From: Ilyonectria destructans
Lineage: Eukaryota; Ascomycota; Sordariomycetes; Hypocreales; Nectriaceae
DNA length: 64,000 nt
Direction: 5' to 3'
Assembly: GCA_020740775.1 (NCBI GenBank)
Contig: JAHEWK010000001.1
Location: 4,960,001 to 5,024,000, forward strand
Below the pieces are notes generated by a model. It made no database searches and was not told the origin of the DNA. It worked only from the letters and a program-made list of their open reading frames with translations. Positions 21,995 through 34,133 of this stretch are shown here, one piece after another (the stretch's first letter is position 1; every line of letters starts with the position of its first letter). A program made the position numbers and the translations under genes.

Positions 21995-24900
21995 ATGGCG
22001 CGCCGTCGCGCACGCGTTGAGAAGCCTGTCGAGGTCGAGGAGGAGGAGGAAGAAGTCATGGAGCAGGACCAGCCAGACCAGGATTCCGAGCAGGAGGACC
22101 CCGAGCAGGGCTCTGAACAGGAAGACGAGGGAGAGCAGCGCAGCCTACAGTTTAACGAAGAGCTCTCGTGGCGACCAGCCAAGTCAATTCCCGCCGGCAC
22201 GCTCCTCGACCGTCTCGAGAGGCTCTCCAAAGAGCTTGCCGACCTCGACCAGGGCGCAACCGACCTCGAGTCGCTCAAGGATGTCGCCAGCAAGCTCGGC
22301 CATCGCAACCTCTTGCAGCACAGGGACCGCGGCGTCAAGGCCTACACCGCGTGCTGTTTGGTTGATATTTTGCGGCTCTATGTCCCCGACGCCCCCTTGA
22401 CCGACGACCAGCTCAAGGTGCGCATCAATGCAGCCTCCAGACTCGCCCTCAGATGCCAGCTAACAAGACGATATAGATGATGTTTACTTTGTTCATCAAG
22501 GACATCCTACCGGCTCTTCACAATCCGACAGATCCTTACGACAGCCAGCACAAATATGTTTTGATGTCCCTTACCGATGTCAAGAGTATTCTCCTCATCA
22601 CCGAGGTTCATGGTGCAGACGAGCTCCTCTTGCGTCTCTTCAACTCCACCTTTGATGGAGTATCGACTGCCTCCAAAGCTGCCTCCGAGGAACAGGTCGC
22701 CAAGGATGTCGAAATACATTTAACCGAGATGCTCATCCAGTTAATCGACGAGTCTGGCAGCGTATCGGCTTCGATCATCGACGCCATCATTAGCCAGTTC
22801 TTACGAGCTGCTACTCCCGGGGGAAATCGAAATCGAGAACAAAACGGCAATCAGTCTACCCTCCTCGTCAAAACGGAGCCACCTGCATACGTCATGGCCA
22901 AGAACATCTGCAACGGATGCTCAGACAAAATGGCCCGCTATGTGAGCCAGTACTTCAGCGACGTCATCCTCAATGCATCTGGGTTTGCCACAAAAGCCAA
23001 TGGCCATCGACAAGGAGACGACTCGGACGATGAAGACGGCACCTCAGGACCTTCAGACGCAGATTTAAAGAGCCTGCGCCAGGCCCATCTCCTCATCCGT
23101 GAGCTCTGGCGAGCTGCCCCAGCCGTCCTCCAGAATGTTGTCCCTCAGATCGAGGCCGAACTCTCCGCGGACAACATCCACCTCCGCCAAATTGCCACTG
23201 AGACCATTGGAGATATGGTGTCCGGAATCGGCGCTGCAGGACCTCCCCCTCCCCCGGGCCTGGACCCAACTGCTCACCCTCCACTCAGACTCCTAGACGA
23301 TGCACCGGCAACGCCTACTGATGAAAATGTCCTGACCAAGCCCTACTCTCCGCAGTCTTTCGCTCAAACTCACCACGTTGCCTATCGCAACTTTGTTGGC
23401 CGAAAAAATGACAAGACTGGCACCATTCGCACGGCATGGGTCTCGGCCGCCGGTTACATCCTATCCACGTCTGCTGGTGGCATTGGTCTAAGTCGAGAGG
23501 ACGAGAGCGAACTCATCAAAGGACTGGCAGACAAGCTGAACGACAGCGAAGAGAAGGTCCGATTAGCTGCCGTCAAAGCCATCGAGCTCTTCGAATTCCG
23601 TGACATCATCCTGAAGCTTGGCGCCAATGGCGGTGTTGAGAAGGAGGGGTCCATCTTCGCGAGCCTTGCCGACCGGTGTCGAGACAGGAAGCCCGCCGTG
23701 CGAGTCGATGCAATGGTTCTTCTTGGAAAACTTTGGGCTGTCGGTGCCGAAGAGCTGGCCGAAGGCCAGGAGGCCGTCACGGCTTGTCTCGGTGGAGTTC
23801 CGTCTCGCATTATCAACGCATTCTATGCCAATGACCCCGATCTGAACATCTTGTTGGATCGTGTCATGTTCGAGTGTCTTGTCCCTCTCAAGTACCCTGC
23901 GATCAAGGGAAAGGGGCAAAAGGCTGCTGCCGGGGGGTCTCAGTCCCAAGGACAGGCAAATGGAAGCCAGACCGATCAAGACAAAATCCGAGCTGAGAGA
24001 ATCTTGCTGATGTTGAAGTCGCTCGATGCCCCTGCCAAGAAGGCCTTCTTCGCCATGCAGGCTCGCCAGCCGCAGGTCGCCAAAGGTGTTGCTGTTTTCA
24101 TCCAGCAATGCGAGGCGTACAACGGTGGTGTCATCGATTCAAACGAGGAGAAGGTCAAGGCCGGTTTGAACAAGACCTTGCAATGGTTCGGTACATTCTT
24201 CCCCGATCCGCTTAGGGTTCGCAGCGATCTTCAAAAGTTCGCAAAGCTCAATGAGCGCCGCAACTACCAACTCATGAAGTTTGCCATTGGTTCGGACAGC
24301 GACTACAAGACCGTGCGAAGGGCAATCAATGAGTTGATTGCCAAAATCCAGGCTAGCTCGGCGGTGAGCTGCCTGGACACCCTTATTCCCCTCTTGTATC
24401 GCTCCAGCTCTCTCATGTTCAACCGAAGTCACCTTTCAACCATCATGGATTACTCCAAGAACGACAAGGACGGGTTTGCCACGGTTGCTCACGAGATTCT
24501 CAACGATATTTCACAGCGTAACCCGGATCTGTTCAAGGCTCATTCAGAGAACCTGCGCAAGGAGATCATTAGCCAAGTGCCATCAGAAACGCGACCTAAC
24601 GACCCCGGTCTGGTGGATATCCTCAAAGCTTACTCCTCATACTCCAAAAGATATCCCGACGACATCACGTACGATAGGAAGTTCATCCAGGTCCTCATAG
24701 AATATGCACTCTATAGCACTCCCCCCAGAGCCGCAAAGTATGCCGTGAACATTCTACTCGCCAAGAACGACGACAAGAGCAAGGTCACTGCCACCACGCT
24801 TCTCCAGAAAGTCATGAAGGATTGGGACTATGGATCACCTCATTTCCTCAACCGGTTGGCCGCTGTTAGCCAGCTAGGGCGACTTGCACCAACAGTTACC

Positions 24901-26556
24901 GTGGACTTCGACGATGCCATTCATGAACTTACCATCAAGAAGATCTTACGCCAAGTTCGCACAGAGGAAGAGGACCCGAAGGTTTCGTGGGTTAACGATG
25001 CGGATATGAATGAGGAGCTCCAAGCGAAGTGTCTCGCTCTGAAAACACTGGTCAATCAGGTGCTTGCAAATGAGCAGGAGCCCGATGCCGATGAGCGAGT
25101 TAAGCCTGTTTTCAAGCTGCTCAAGACGATTGTCGTGATGGAGGGAGAGTTTTGCAAGGTCAAGGACACCCCCTTGGCCCATAAGAAACGCCTCAGGCTT
25201 CTTGCTGGTCAGTTGATCTTGAAGCTCTGCACCGTCAGGAAATATGACGATCAGTTGGACGCGGCAAGCTTTAACAAATTGGCCGAGCTTGTGCAAGACA
25301 GCGAGCTTCAGGTCCGTCGTCGCTTCATGGAGAAGCTCCAGAACTACCTCACCAGGGGCCGACTGCGCGCGAGATTCTACACAATCCTCTTCCTGGTTGC
25401 TTTTGAGCCAGTGACAGAGTTGAAGAGCAGGGTAGAGACGTGGATCAGGTCTCGTGTGCGATACTACGCCGAGACTGAGAGGAATATCATGGAGGCCATG
25501 ATGGGAAGGCTAATTCCTTTGCTGGCTCACCACCCCGATTACAGCTCAGATGCCCATGATCTCGCTGACTTCGCCAACTACTTCTTATTTTACCTGGGCG
25601 TCGTGGCTTCTGAGGAGAACATTTCCCTGATCTACAAATACGCAGAAAGGGTTAAGCAGACTCGGGACGGTATCAACCCCGAGGCAAGCGACAGGCTCTA
25701 TGTTTTGAGTGACCTCGCACAGGCCGTCGTTCGGAAGTGGCAGGAGAAGAGGAGTTGGGTTTTCCAAGCCTGGCCAGGCAAGGTTGGTCTACCAACCGGA
25801 CTCTATCAGGCCCTTCCCTCCAGCGAAGTGGCTCAAGAAATTGCCAAGAAGCAATACATTCCAGATGAGCTGGATGAAAAGCTAGATGATCTGATCAGGG
25901 CCCTGGATCGCAAGAAGGTATGTGAGAATGGTTGGATGGGAAGGATTGGGGCTAACAAATCTCGACAGAAACGCAAGTCCATGAGTGAACGGAACGATCC
26001 TCCTGCCAAGCGGGCTAGGACGCAAATCAAGACCGTGATTCGGGAAAAACGTGCCGGGAAGAGCAAGTCGGCAAAGGCGAAGAAGAGCAGTAAGGTCAGA
26101 AAGCCCAGGCCTTCCAAGGGCGACTCATCCCCGCCTCCTGGGGAGCGCCGCCGGAGCGGTCGTGCTCACCGGGTATCTGTCTACACCGAGCGAGACGATG
26201 AGGAAGACGAGGAGGAGATGCTGGAAGGCGTGGCTGAGTGGGAGTATGAAAAGGGCAACTCGGATCAGGATTCAGAGCTATCGGACGCCCCCTCGGATGA
26301 CGATGGAGACAACGATGATGAGAGCGACGCGGAATCGGAAGACGACGCGCCACCAAAGGACGATGAGGAGGCCCCTGAATCCGAGGAGGAGCCCGAGCCG
26401 CCCAAGTCCAATGGAAGCAAGACAGCTACCTCGAAGGGCAAGGCCGCCAAGCCAGCTGTTAAGACCAGCGCGTTGGCAGAGGGGCAGCGTGCCTCTCGGT
26501 CAACTAGGTCGCGTCGGGGCGGCAAGGACGAGATGGACGTGGACAGCGACGAATGA
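21995..26556 (+). CDS. PDS5: Sister-chromatid cohesion regulator Pds5 (BimD/Spo76 type)
   Basis: Exons 21995-22417, 22477-25917 and 25969-26556 encode 1483 aa. Pds5 is a HEAT-repeat protein that binds cohesin on chromosomes. Together with Wapl and Eco1 homologues it controls maintenance and release of cohesion; in Aspergillus and Sordaria the family is known as BimD and Spo76. The N-terminal signature is clear: GVKAYTACCLVDILRLYVPD followed by HKYVLMSLTDVKSILLIT. Helical repeats fill most of residues ~60-1150. The last ~330 residues hold a Lys/Arg-rich stretch and then acidic Ser/Asp/Glu runs, ending KDEMDVDSDE. The second intron (25918-25968, 51 nt) has no stop and is a multiple of three, so retention would add 17 residues. 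Another minor choice is whether the 141-codon first exon starts earlier; no upstream ATG in frame looks better. Confidence 0.93.
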
Positions 26557-27289
26557 TCAAAGAGCGCAAGTAGTAGCACATTTGTGTACGTTCAAAAATA
26601 ACCCGGGGTAGCCGGGTGGTTAAAGTCGGTTCTTATCAGGTATATGGGAGGCTTGTGGGAGCAGTTGTTTTTGTTCTTCCTTCTCTCTAGGCTGAATGAG
26701 GGAGGTAACGATGGCTGGGCAGATGTGGACGGACGGACTGCCTGCTTTGATACCGGGTGGAGTCTGGAGACCCTTGTATTTACTTATATTTCGTATACCC
26801 ACTTCTCATTCTGTGGCCATAAAGACTCTTGATGCTCGTTTCCCGGTGTCCATCGTATGGGCACGGTGGTTTAAGGGGCCGGCTACAATCGAGTCGTGAT
26901 GCTTCATAGCTGACTGAATAACGCTTTGAATATTCCCGGTGTCCTACCAGCTATACATTCGGTCTTGGAAACCTCTCCAGTTTCCAGACAAAGACTCCAG
27001 AAAATAGACCAACCTTGAGGAAAAGGGGGATTCGGCCCCCTTGGCGAGCCCATCGCTTCCTCCTCGTCCGCCCCCGTTCCTCCCAACGGCGTTTATGTGT
27101 GTATGTACAGATTTTGCTCCCAAGACTACTTTGATAAGGAAAAAAAAACGCCTCCTGTCCTTCCTCCCATCATCTCCATCTCTACAGTACGGGCCGAAGC
27201 AGCGCAACCGGAAAGGCGCATGCCTGAATGCTGCGTGATAGCGTCCATCGGTCCTCCTACAAACTGCTGCCAACAGAGCTTCCCTCGGT
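26557..27289. other. Convergent 3' region, PDS5 and SNF5-family gene
   Basis: 733 bp between two stop codons on opposite strands. It holds both 3' UTRs and an 8-A run near 27143-27150. No gene, tRNA or repeat is supported. A CCGGGG..CCGGG inverted motif near 26602-26620 is short. Confidence 0.55.
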
Positions 27290-29478
27290 CTATGAGGCGG
27301 AGCCTCCAGCAGCAGCGGCCTCCTGAGCCTGGCGCAGGCGGACCTTTTCGCGGTGGCCCGAGAACTTGAGATGCGCCTCGAACTTCTGAGCCGTCATATC
27401 AGGGCCGGGGGTGTAGAGCTTAGTGGTGCAGTCCAGACAGCGGATGCGTGGCAACCAGGCGTACTTGACACCCTCGGGGAGTGGTTGGATCTGGGTGGGA
27501 AGCTCGGTGATAGGGTCCAGGTAGGAGTACTTCATGATAGCCTCGAACTTGTCGCCGTTAGGATACTGCTTCTCCAACTGCTTGAGGGCGTTGATGAGCC
27601 ACTCGGGCGGTGGGGGCTATAAGAGAAGTGTCGTTAGTACCGCGGGAAAGGGACTTATGGCATGTAGGGGCAACTTACAGCAGGAGGAGGTGATTGCCCG
27701 GGCACGGGCGGGGGAGCTGGTAGACGGCCTATTTGGCCGGGCGGGAAGGTTGAAGAGTTCTGAATGGTCTGGGGAGTGGGTGCGGTGGGAGTAGATGGAG
27801 GAGGCATGGCCCTTACGGGCGCCGTAACGCTGGTGGCGCGTGGGTTGGGAACAGGCGTCTGCGAAGGCGTCCTCTGGGTGCGGTATTCGCCCCTGAGCAG
27901 CCTCCTCAGCTTATCCCGGTTCACCTTCAGCGTCACAATCAGTTGTCCCGGCTCCTCTGTTTCCTCTCTGCCACGGCGAGATGTCCGCGTCTCGTGGTGG
28001 TGTGTGACCGAGCTAGTCTCGGGCGTCTCCGAACGGCCCAGGTTGGCCATTCTGACCTGGGCCACGGTTGCCGCTCCACGCATCCCCCGTGTTCGGGCGG
28101 TGCCGCCGGTGATTTGTGATGGAGCTGGCGAGTCGGGCGCTGAATCTTCGCTTTCGTCAGACTCCGAAAGGTCGCCATCACGGATAGGACGCTTCCGGTT
28201 GGCACCAGCGGCCCGCTTGTAGAGACGGGTATCGTCAATCGAGGTGGCAGCGCCAGGGAGGACAGACGATACAATGAGGGTTCGGATGGTGCGCTGTCTT
28301 TCTCGGAGGTCGGGGAGCGTGGGGCCGCCTCTTCGGTTGATGGATCGCTTCTGTCGCCGTTGTTCGCGCGACATGATGGTTTCGTTTCGCTCGAGATCGA
28401 CCTCGCTGAGCTCGTATAAGTAGGGAGAGTAGTCCTTGGCCTGCTGCTGGGGCCGGAAGACTGCTGGGAGAGGGGTCTGGAGGAAGGCGTTGACAAGATC
28501 GGGGTCCTCGACGGGTCGTCCATCGAAGGGATGGCCGATGCCGTACAAGCTCCTGGTAAATAGTTGTGTCTGTTCTCGGATGCAATGGGCAATAGCTGTT
28601 GCGAACTCTCCAGACAGGGAAAGATCTCTGGCCATGTTGGCGGCAAATTCTTCAGGCGAATTGGCTGGGTTGTTGATCTCCCACTCGAATTGATCAACAA
28701 GCGTGTGCTGTCCAACAGTAATGTTAAGTCTGATGAGGATGCGCATCTCGTCGTTCTTGTACGCGGAGTAGGGGAGTTCGGGGTCCAGCGCGTCCTCGTC
28801 TGTGTAGGCGAAGGGATAGAAATCGTTGAGCTGCTCGCGCATCTGCTGAACAACTTGCTCGTAGACGGGCTGGAACGCCGGGGGCTTCAACCCCATGTCC
28901 TCAACAAGCTGTGCTGCAAATAGTTCGACCTGGAGGAGGCGTTCGTGCAGGTTCCAGGTGAAGGTGTCGCGTAGCTTGATCTTGTCCCACTCGACCTCGA
29001 GCCGCAAGGGGACCAGCTCTTCGTGCTGGTCGGCCTGCTTCAGCATGTCCTTGCGCTTGTATTTGAAGGGTGGAGTGGTTCGCTGGCCAGGTCGGGGCTT
29101 CTGGGAGGGATAGACGATCCTGGAGGGCGCCTGGTTCTCTGTGTAGCCATTGGCGAAGCCGTTGTAGCCCTCGCCATATAACTTGCCCGGGGGGAACCAT
29201 TGGCGATAGTCAGTGCGGACCATGCGATACTCCTGCATCTTGTCGCGCGTGTCGGCGGTGGATTTGCGAGTCTGGTCGAGCTGGCCACCGAGCGCGGCGG
29301 CGGCAATGGCATCACGGGTGATGAAACGCTCGACCATGAGCTTATCGAACGTCTCCTTGGTGCGGACGGGCATGCTGGCGGCGGCAGACTTGGCGGCTGA
29401 GTCCTTCCCGGAGACAGACGTCGCGGTCGACGACGAGCCCGTCGCGGGCGCCGAGGACGCGGAGGGCTGAGCGGCCAT
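27290..29478 (-). CDS. SNF5/SMARCB1-family chromatin remodelling subunit
   Basis: Two exons (29478-27679 and 27616-27290, intron 62 nt, phase 0) encode 708 aa. SNF5-family proteins (Snf5, Sfh1, SMARCB1) are core subunits of SWI/SNF or RSC remodellers, where they bind the nucleosome. The SNF5 domain (~153-325) shows two related repeats: LVPLRLEVEWDKIKLRDTF, and MRILIRLNITVGQHTLVDQF with its following FEWEI. A Ser/Arg-rich linker and a Pro-rich region follow. The short second exon carries a compact C-terminal unit with C660-x2-C663-x18-H682-x5-H688, a pattern like a U1-type zinc finger. I cannot tell from this window whether it is the SWI/SNF (Snf5) or RSC (Sfh1) member, so no symbol is given. 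PDS5 ends tail-to-tail downstream. Confidence 0.9.
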
Positions 29479-30922
29479 GGCGGATGGTCGCGGCGCAGCG
29501 AAAGGGCCGCGACGATGGCGGGAGATGATGGGACGCGCGGATGTCGGATCTCGATGCGCGACGCGAGGCGGGAGTGGTGGAGTTGGATGGTGGATGGGCG
29601 GATGTGTGGGTGGGCGTGTGGGCGTGTGGCAGCGCGCGAGGCCAGAAATTGCCAGGCAGTGAGGCTGGATTTGCTTCCAGGTGCGGGTGCGAGTGAGAGA
29701 GGATTCTGCCGCGCCGCGAAATGCGAAGCCTCCTGTCTTGTCTGAGTAGGCTGTCGCGACATGTACCAGGACTTGTCGCGGCGCTTTAATTTTGCACTGG
29801 CCGTGGTATACAGTACCTTACCAGCCACAGCGGCGTGGCTGAACATGCACGGTGCGCCACATGTTTGAAGTGTGGCTTGCGGCTCATCTCAGGCACGGCT
29901 TGTCTCTTACACGCTTGAGCATCATAGGGGTGTTCTACCTTACCTACCCTTTGGTTTTATCCGCGACGGGTGTGGCTACGTTCCGTAGGCTCGTTTCGGC
30001 ACACACTGTAGGGTTGTAACGTGTTTTTTTTTTTCGAGGGGGTATTCTCATTCTCACGTCATTGGTGTCATGCCGTGGTTGAATGTTAAATGGTGCCTGC
30101 GAATACGGGTTTTCGCTAGCTAACATGGAGGAGAGAACAGCATTGTCATTCTGCTGAGGATCAAAGCGATCGAACCTCGACATACGGAGCAGACAATATA
30201 TTAGACCACCCTTTGCTACATTTGCAGTACACACAAGCGAAAGCTGACGACTCGCAACACTAGCACCATGGCGATGACGCCCAACAAGTCGGCACGCCCA
30301 GTATAGGGTAGGCGAAAAGGCTAATTGGAGGGGCAGCGTAACTAGTTTACCTAGTTGCCTAAGACGGAAAGTAGGGCTGGATGAAGTCATTCCGTCATTC
30401 CTCAGTAACACCGAGCTCCAGCTCCCACGACGCGCCGTGAAAAGGCCCCGAGGCCGCTCCACCGAGCTGCCCTCTGTTCCCGGCCGAGGCGAGGCGAGGC
30501 TGCTAGTGCCAAGGCAGGTCAGGAAGCTGGAAACGACCGCTGTGGGGTACAGCAAGGTTCTCCTCGATGGCATTGGGTTTGGTGGTTGGTCATGCATCTG
30601 ATGCTGCTTCAGGTTCTGTGGCGCACGCGCACACCCGCGCACACACACGCCCACGCACCACGCACCACGCACACACAAGGACAGAATGAATGAATGGGGC
30701 GAGTATACCTGCCCCGAACCTAACTAATAACAAGACAATAACCCCTCCTCCACTGTCCACCGTCCATTGTCCACCATCCCTCGACCAACCCTCGAAACTC
30801 TTCCAAACCCCTCCTCTCGCAAATTCCACTTGCTCTCTTCCGAGCATCCATCCACCGCAACCGCCCATCATACCCAGAACCCTTCCTTTCCCGCCACCAG
30901 GTCAGAGCAAACCGCGCCCACC
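29479..30922. other. Divergent upstream region, SNF5-family gene and EBP1-like gene
   Basis: 1.4 kb between divergent starts. It includes a CA-rich tract near 30618-30676 and a C/T-rich leader in front of the EBP1-like ATG (30740-30920). A 9-T run lies near 30025-30034. Overlapping open frames on both strands show no family signal. Confidence 0.55.
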
Positions 30923-32540
30923 ATGTCGGAACAAAAGGAAGTTGTCGGTCAGTCACTCTCCCAGCCCGCGCCTTTTCCGTGTCGTTGCTGCACACGTGCA
31001 CATGGCTGTGCCACTGCCGCCGCCCGCTCCCTGGCCAAATTCTGCTGCTCCAGTTGTTGTTGGTGCCCTGCGGCGGCCCATGCCCCTCAGTTGCTGCCCC
31101 GCCACATCGACACAACGCCAGAGCTCTGCGGCCACACAGCTGCCATCCGCTGCTTGGCGACGACCGCGGCGCTCCCAAACCGTCAGCAAAACAGAAGCTA
31201 ACGCAAGCTCCAGACTACTCTTTGAGTAACCCCGACACCCTCACCAAGTACAAGACCGCTGCTCAGATCTCCGAGAAGGTCTTGGCCGAGGTGTCCAAGC
31301 TCGTCGTCCCCGGCGCCAAGATCGTCGACATCTGCCAGCAGGGCGACAAGTTGATCGAGGAGGAGGTCGCCAAGGTCTACCGAGGCAAGAAGGTCACCAA
31401 GGGTCTGTCTTCGCAACCTCTCCCGCCCCCAATTGCGCCCCCGTCACTGACCCGACCCAAGGCTTTTCTCACCCCACCACCGTCTCCCCTGCGTCCTACG
31501 TCACTCCCTACACCCCTCTCACCTCCGATGAGAGCGAGGCCAGTATCGAGATCAAGGAGGGCGAGCCCATCAAGATCCAGCTCGGCGCCCAGATCGATGG
31601 CTTCGGTTCCATTGTTTGCGACACCGTCATCGCCACCGCCCCCGAGAAGGCTGGCGAGCCCATCACCGGCCGCCAGGCCGACCTGATGCTGGCCACTCAC
31701 TATGCCAACGAGCTTCTTCTGAGGTTGATGGTACCCCCTGGTCTCCTGGCCCAGGGCACCGAGGAGGAGAAGGCCAAGGCCGCCGCCCAGAAGGCCCCCA
31801 CACAGTCCAAGATCACCAGCCTGCTCGAGAAGGTGACCAGCGCTTATGACGTCAACATTGTCGAGAGCACCACCTCGTGGCTGTTCGACCGCAACGAGAT
31901 TGAGGGTACCAAGAAGATTGTCCTTGCTCCCGCCGAGGGCACCAAGGGTGATGGCGTCCCCGAGGCCGGTGAGGTCTGGGGTGTCGAGATTGGCGTCAGC
32001 ACCGGCTCTGGCAAGATCAAGTCCATCGATCAGCGTGCCACCCTCCACCGCCGCACTAACCAGACCTACGGTCTGAAGCGACCTACCTCTCGCAAGATCC
32101 TCTCCGAGGTCCAGAAGAAGTTCGGAACCTTCCCCTTCAGCTTGAGGCAGCTGGAGGACGAGCGTGATGCCAAGTCCGGTGTCGTCGAGTGTGTCCGAGG
32201 CAACGTCTTCCGCCAGTACGAGCTGGTCGGCGACAAGGACAACGGCGAGGTCGCTAGATATCTCACTACCTTTGGTAAGTCACTTTCTGCAGAGCCGAGC
32301 AGAGTCAGCCCAAAAAAAAGCAATATAGCGGTCCATGCTAACAAGGAGACAGCCATCACCAAGAACGGCATCACCAAGCTGGGTGCCCCCCCTGCGCTTG
32401 ACCTGAGCAAGTTCCAGTCCGACAAGAAGATTGAGGACGAGGAGGTTCTCAAGATTTTGGAGCAGCCCCTGTCCCGAAACACGGGTAACAAGAAGAACAA
32501 GAACAAGAAGAAGGCCACCAAGAAGGAGGGCGAGGCATAA
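30923..32540 (+). CDS. EBP1/PA2G4-like MetAP-fold protein (Cdb4 type)
   Basis: Exons 30923-30947, 31214-31402, 31462-32274 and 32353-32540 join in phase to 404 aa. The tiny first exon encodes MSEQKEVV plus one base; splicing gives VVDYSLSNPDTLTKYKTAAQ. The body matches the catalytically inactive methionine-aminopeptidase fold of human EBP1/PA2G4 and S. pombe Cdb4: early helix ISEKVLAEVSKLVVPGAKIV, HPTTVSPASYVTPYTPL, KIQLGAQIDGFGSIVCDTVI. The C-terminus is Lys/Asn-rich (KNKKKATKKEGEA), which fits ribosome or RNA binding. Known family roles are binding at the ribosomal tunnel exit, rRNA processing and nucleic-acid binding; which applies here is inference. The third intron (78 nt) is stop-free and in frame, so retention would give a 430-aa form. 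Confidence 0.9.
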
Positions 32541-32987
32541 ATGAAGCCGATGCAGAAATGACTAGTTCAGGGGCCAAGAGTTGGCAATCTGAATGACCGC
32601 TGGGGCGAGAGGCGCAAATTTTTACAGATGTGTATATCGGCAAGTCGGGCCACGGTCAGGCTGTCGTGGGGGCCGGCCTCGTTGGTCGAGGACGTTCCAC
32701 GGCGCTGGGTCTCTCGAAGGCTGCCAGGGACGGTAGAGCTCCCCGGAAGCGGTATCCATTTCATGTTAGCTAAGGTAGTCGAGCAAGGTCAGGTATATAG
32801 AAACCCAACAAAGCTCGGCACTGACAAGCTGTCTCTCTCAATACCGACTCTAGGTGTTTGTTCCGGTTTGCAATTCGGGCTCTGATTCACATGGCGGCTG
32901 GGGACAGATGGAAGGGTCTAGAACCAGGTGGCCAGTGAGGAGGGGACGGGTGGGTGTGTGATTGTGCAGGAGAACGGAGAGCGGGCG

Positions 32988-33042
32988 AGAGAGCGAGCGA
33001 GAAGGTGAGTGAGTGAGTGAGTGAGTGAGTGAGCGAGCGAGG
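32988..33042. repeat. GAGT/GAGC microsatellite
   Basis: About a dozen tetranucleotide units, mostly GAGT in the middle and GAGC at both flanks, in intergenic DNA. The two-flavoured composition suggests an older GAGC tract with an expanded GAGT core. Confidence 0.85.
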
Positions 33043-33445
33043 AGATGAATGAAGGGGCAAGCGTCATATGAATGACTCGTGGGATGTGAGATGTGACGGA
33101 GATAGAGAGAGCGAGGACATGACGAGGTCGGGGAAGAGGCCAGCATCAGAGACAGGGCGAGGCGAAGGCGACCAACTTGCAGATTGATCAGAGCCTTGAA
33201 CGAGGCAACTGGCGCAGACGGACCCAATGCAACGCAACGCAACGCAATGCAAGTCCTAGACAGGGCGGGTGGGCTTCTCTCCCCCCCCCGCCACTCACTG
33301 TGCGTATGCCGGGTGCCATGTGCCAGTGCCAACCAAGTGTGAGGTTGGGGAGTGGGAGGCGTGGACAGGGCGGGAGGATCATGGCCGGACCGCTGAACCG
33401 GCACCGGGATGGGCGAGCTTCTGGGCTGGGCCACCTCGACAAGGC

Positions 33446-33505
33446 GAGGCAGATCAAGTCGAGGCAGATCAAGTCGAAGCGGATTAAGTCGAGTCGAGCC
33501 AAGTT
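33446..33505. repeat. Degenerate 15-bp tandem repeat
   Basis: Two exact copies of GAGGCAGATCAAGTC are followed by two decayed copies in the same phase. It lies in non-coding DNA, and the frames crossing it are repeat artefacts. Confidence 0.75.
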
Positions 33506-34133
33506 CAAGCGGGACGGGAGCGCGGGTTTAGCCTCTAGGTAATAGCTGGAGGTGGAGGTGGAGGTGGATAGCTCTCCCCCCCAGCGAGCTGGAGCTCCCT
33601 TATTATGACCTTAGCTCCGGTGGAGGACGCGATGGAAATGGACGACAGCGACAAAATGGCCAACTGCCGGCCACGCCCAAACGGGCCAAAAGGAAAGACG
33701 GGACAAAAGCACGCATCAGCAAGCAGCTGGTTGGAGGCGGGTATCCAGGGCGCCCTCGCTGCCGTACGGTACAGCCTGTACCCGTTACTGTGCTGTGTTG
33801 TGCTGTGCAGCAGTGGTTCGCAGTTGCTTTTGTAGTGCTCTTGGGTGCTTGGGCGGGTTGGCCCCTTGTCCGACACGCCCGCCTCCCCCGACGCCTGTCT
33901 CGCAGCCTGCCTGCGACCTACCTACCCACACCCTTTTCTTCTCGTCAAGAAACCGCGTCCTCTCCTCCAAAAGACGCGATCACGCAGCAGAAATTCATGC
34001 TGCAGCCCAAGAGTCAAGTAACCGCTGCCCACCTCCCGACGCTGCGAGTGCCGTTCGCTGACCATCGCCCCCCAGGCCTGAAGAGGTGCGCTGCCCGTCC
34101 CGCGGCCCAGGGGCGACCAGCCAGCCCGGCACC

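Larger units (their letters stand above)
32541..34133. other. Intergenic region between EBP1-like gene and RCO1, rich in simple repeats
   Basis: 1.6 kb with several low-complexity tracts: a GAGT/GAGC array near 32988-33042, AACGC units near 33226-33250, a degenerate 15-bp tandem near 33446-33505, and GGTGGA units near 33547-33570. The final 350 bp are C-rich and probably act as the RCO1 promoter. Frames running through the repeats give artificial repetitive peptides and are not genes. Confidence 0.6.

Noticed and set aside
32988..33042. GAGT array considered as telomere-like or CRISPR-like repeat
   Set aside because: Units are 4 bp with no spacers and do not match the fungal TTAGGG telomere repeat.
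33177..33542. Plus-strand frame with a repeated R-Q-I-K-S peptide
   Set aside because: The peptide repeat is a direct translation of a 15-bp non-coding tandem repeat, not a protein feature.
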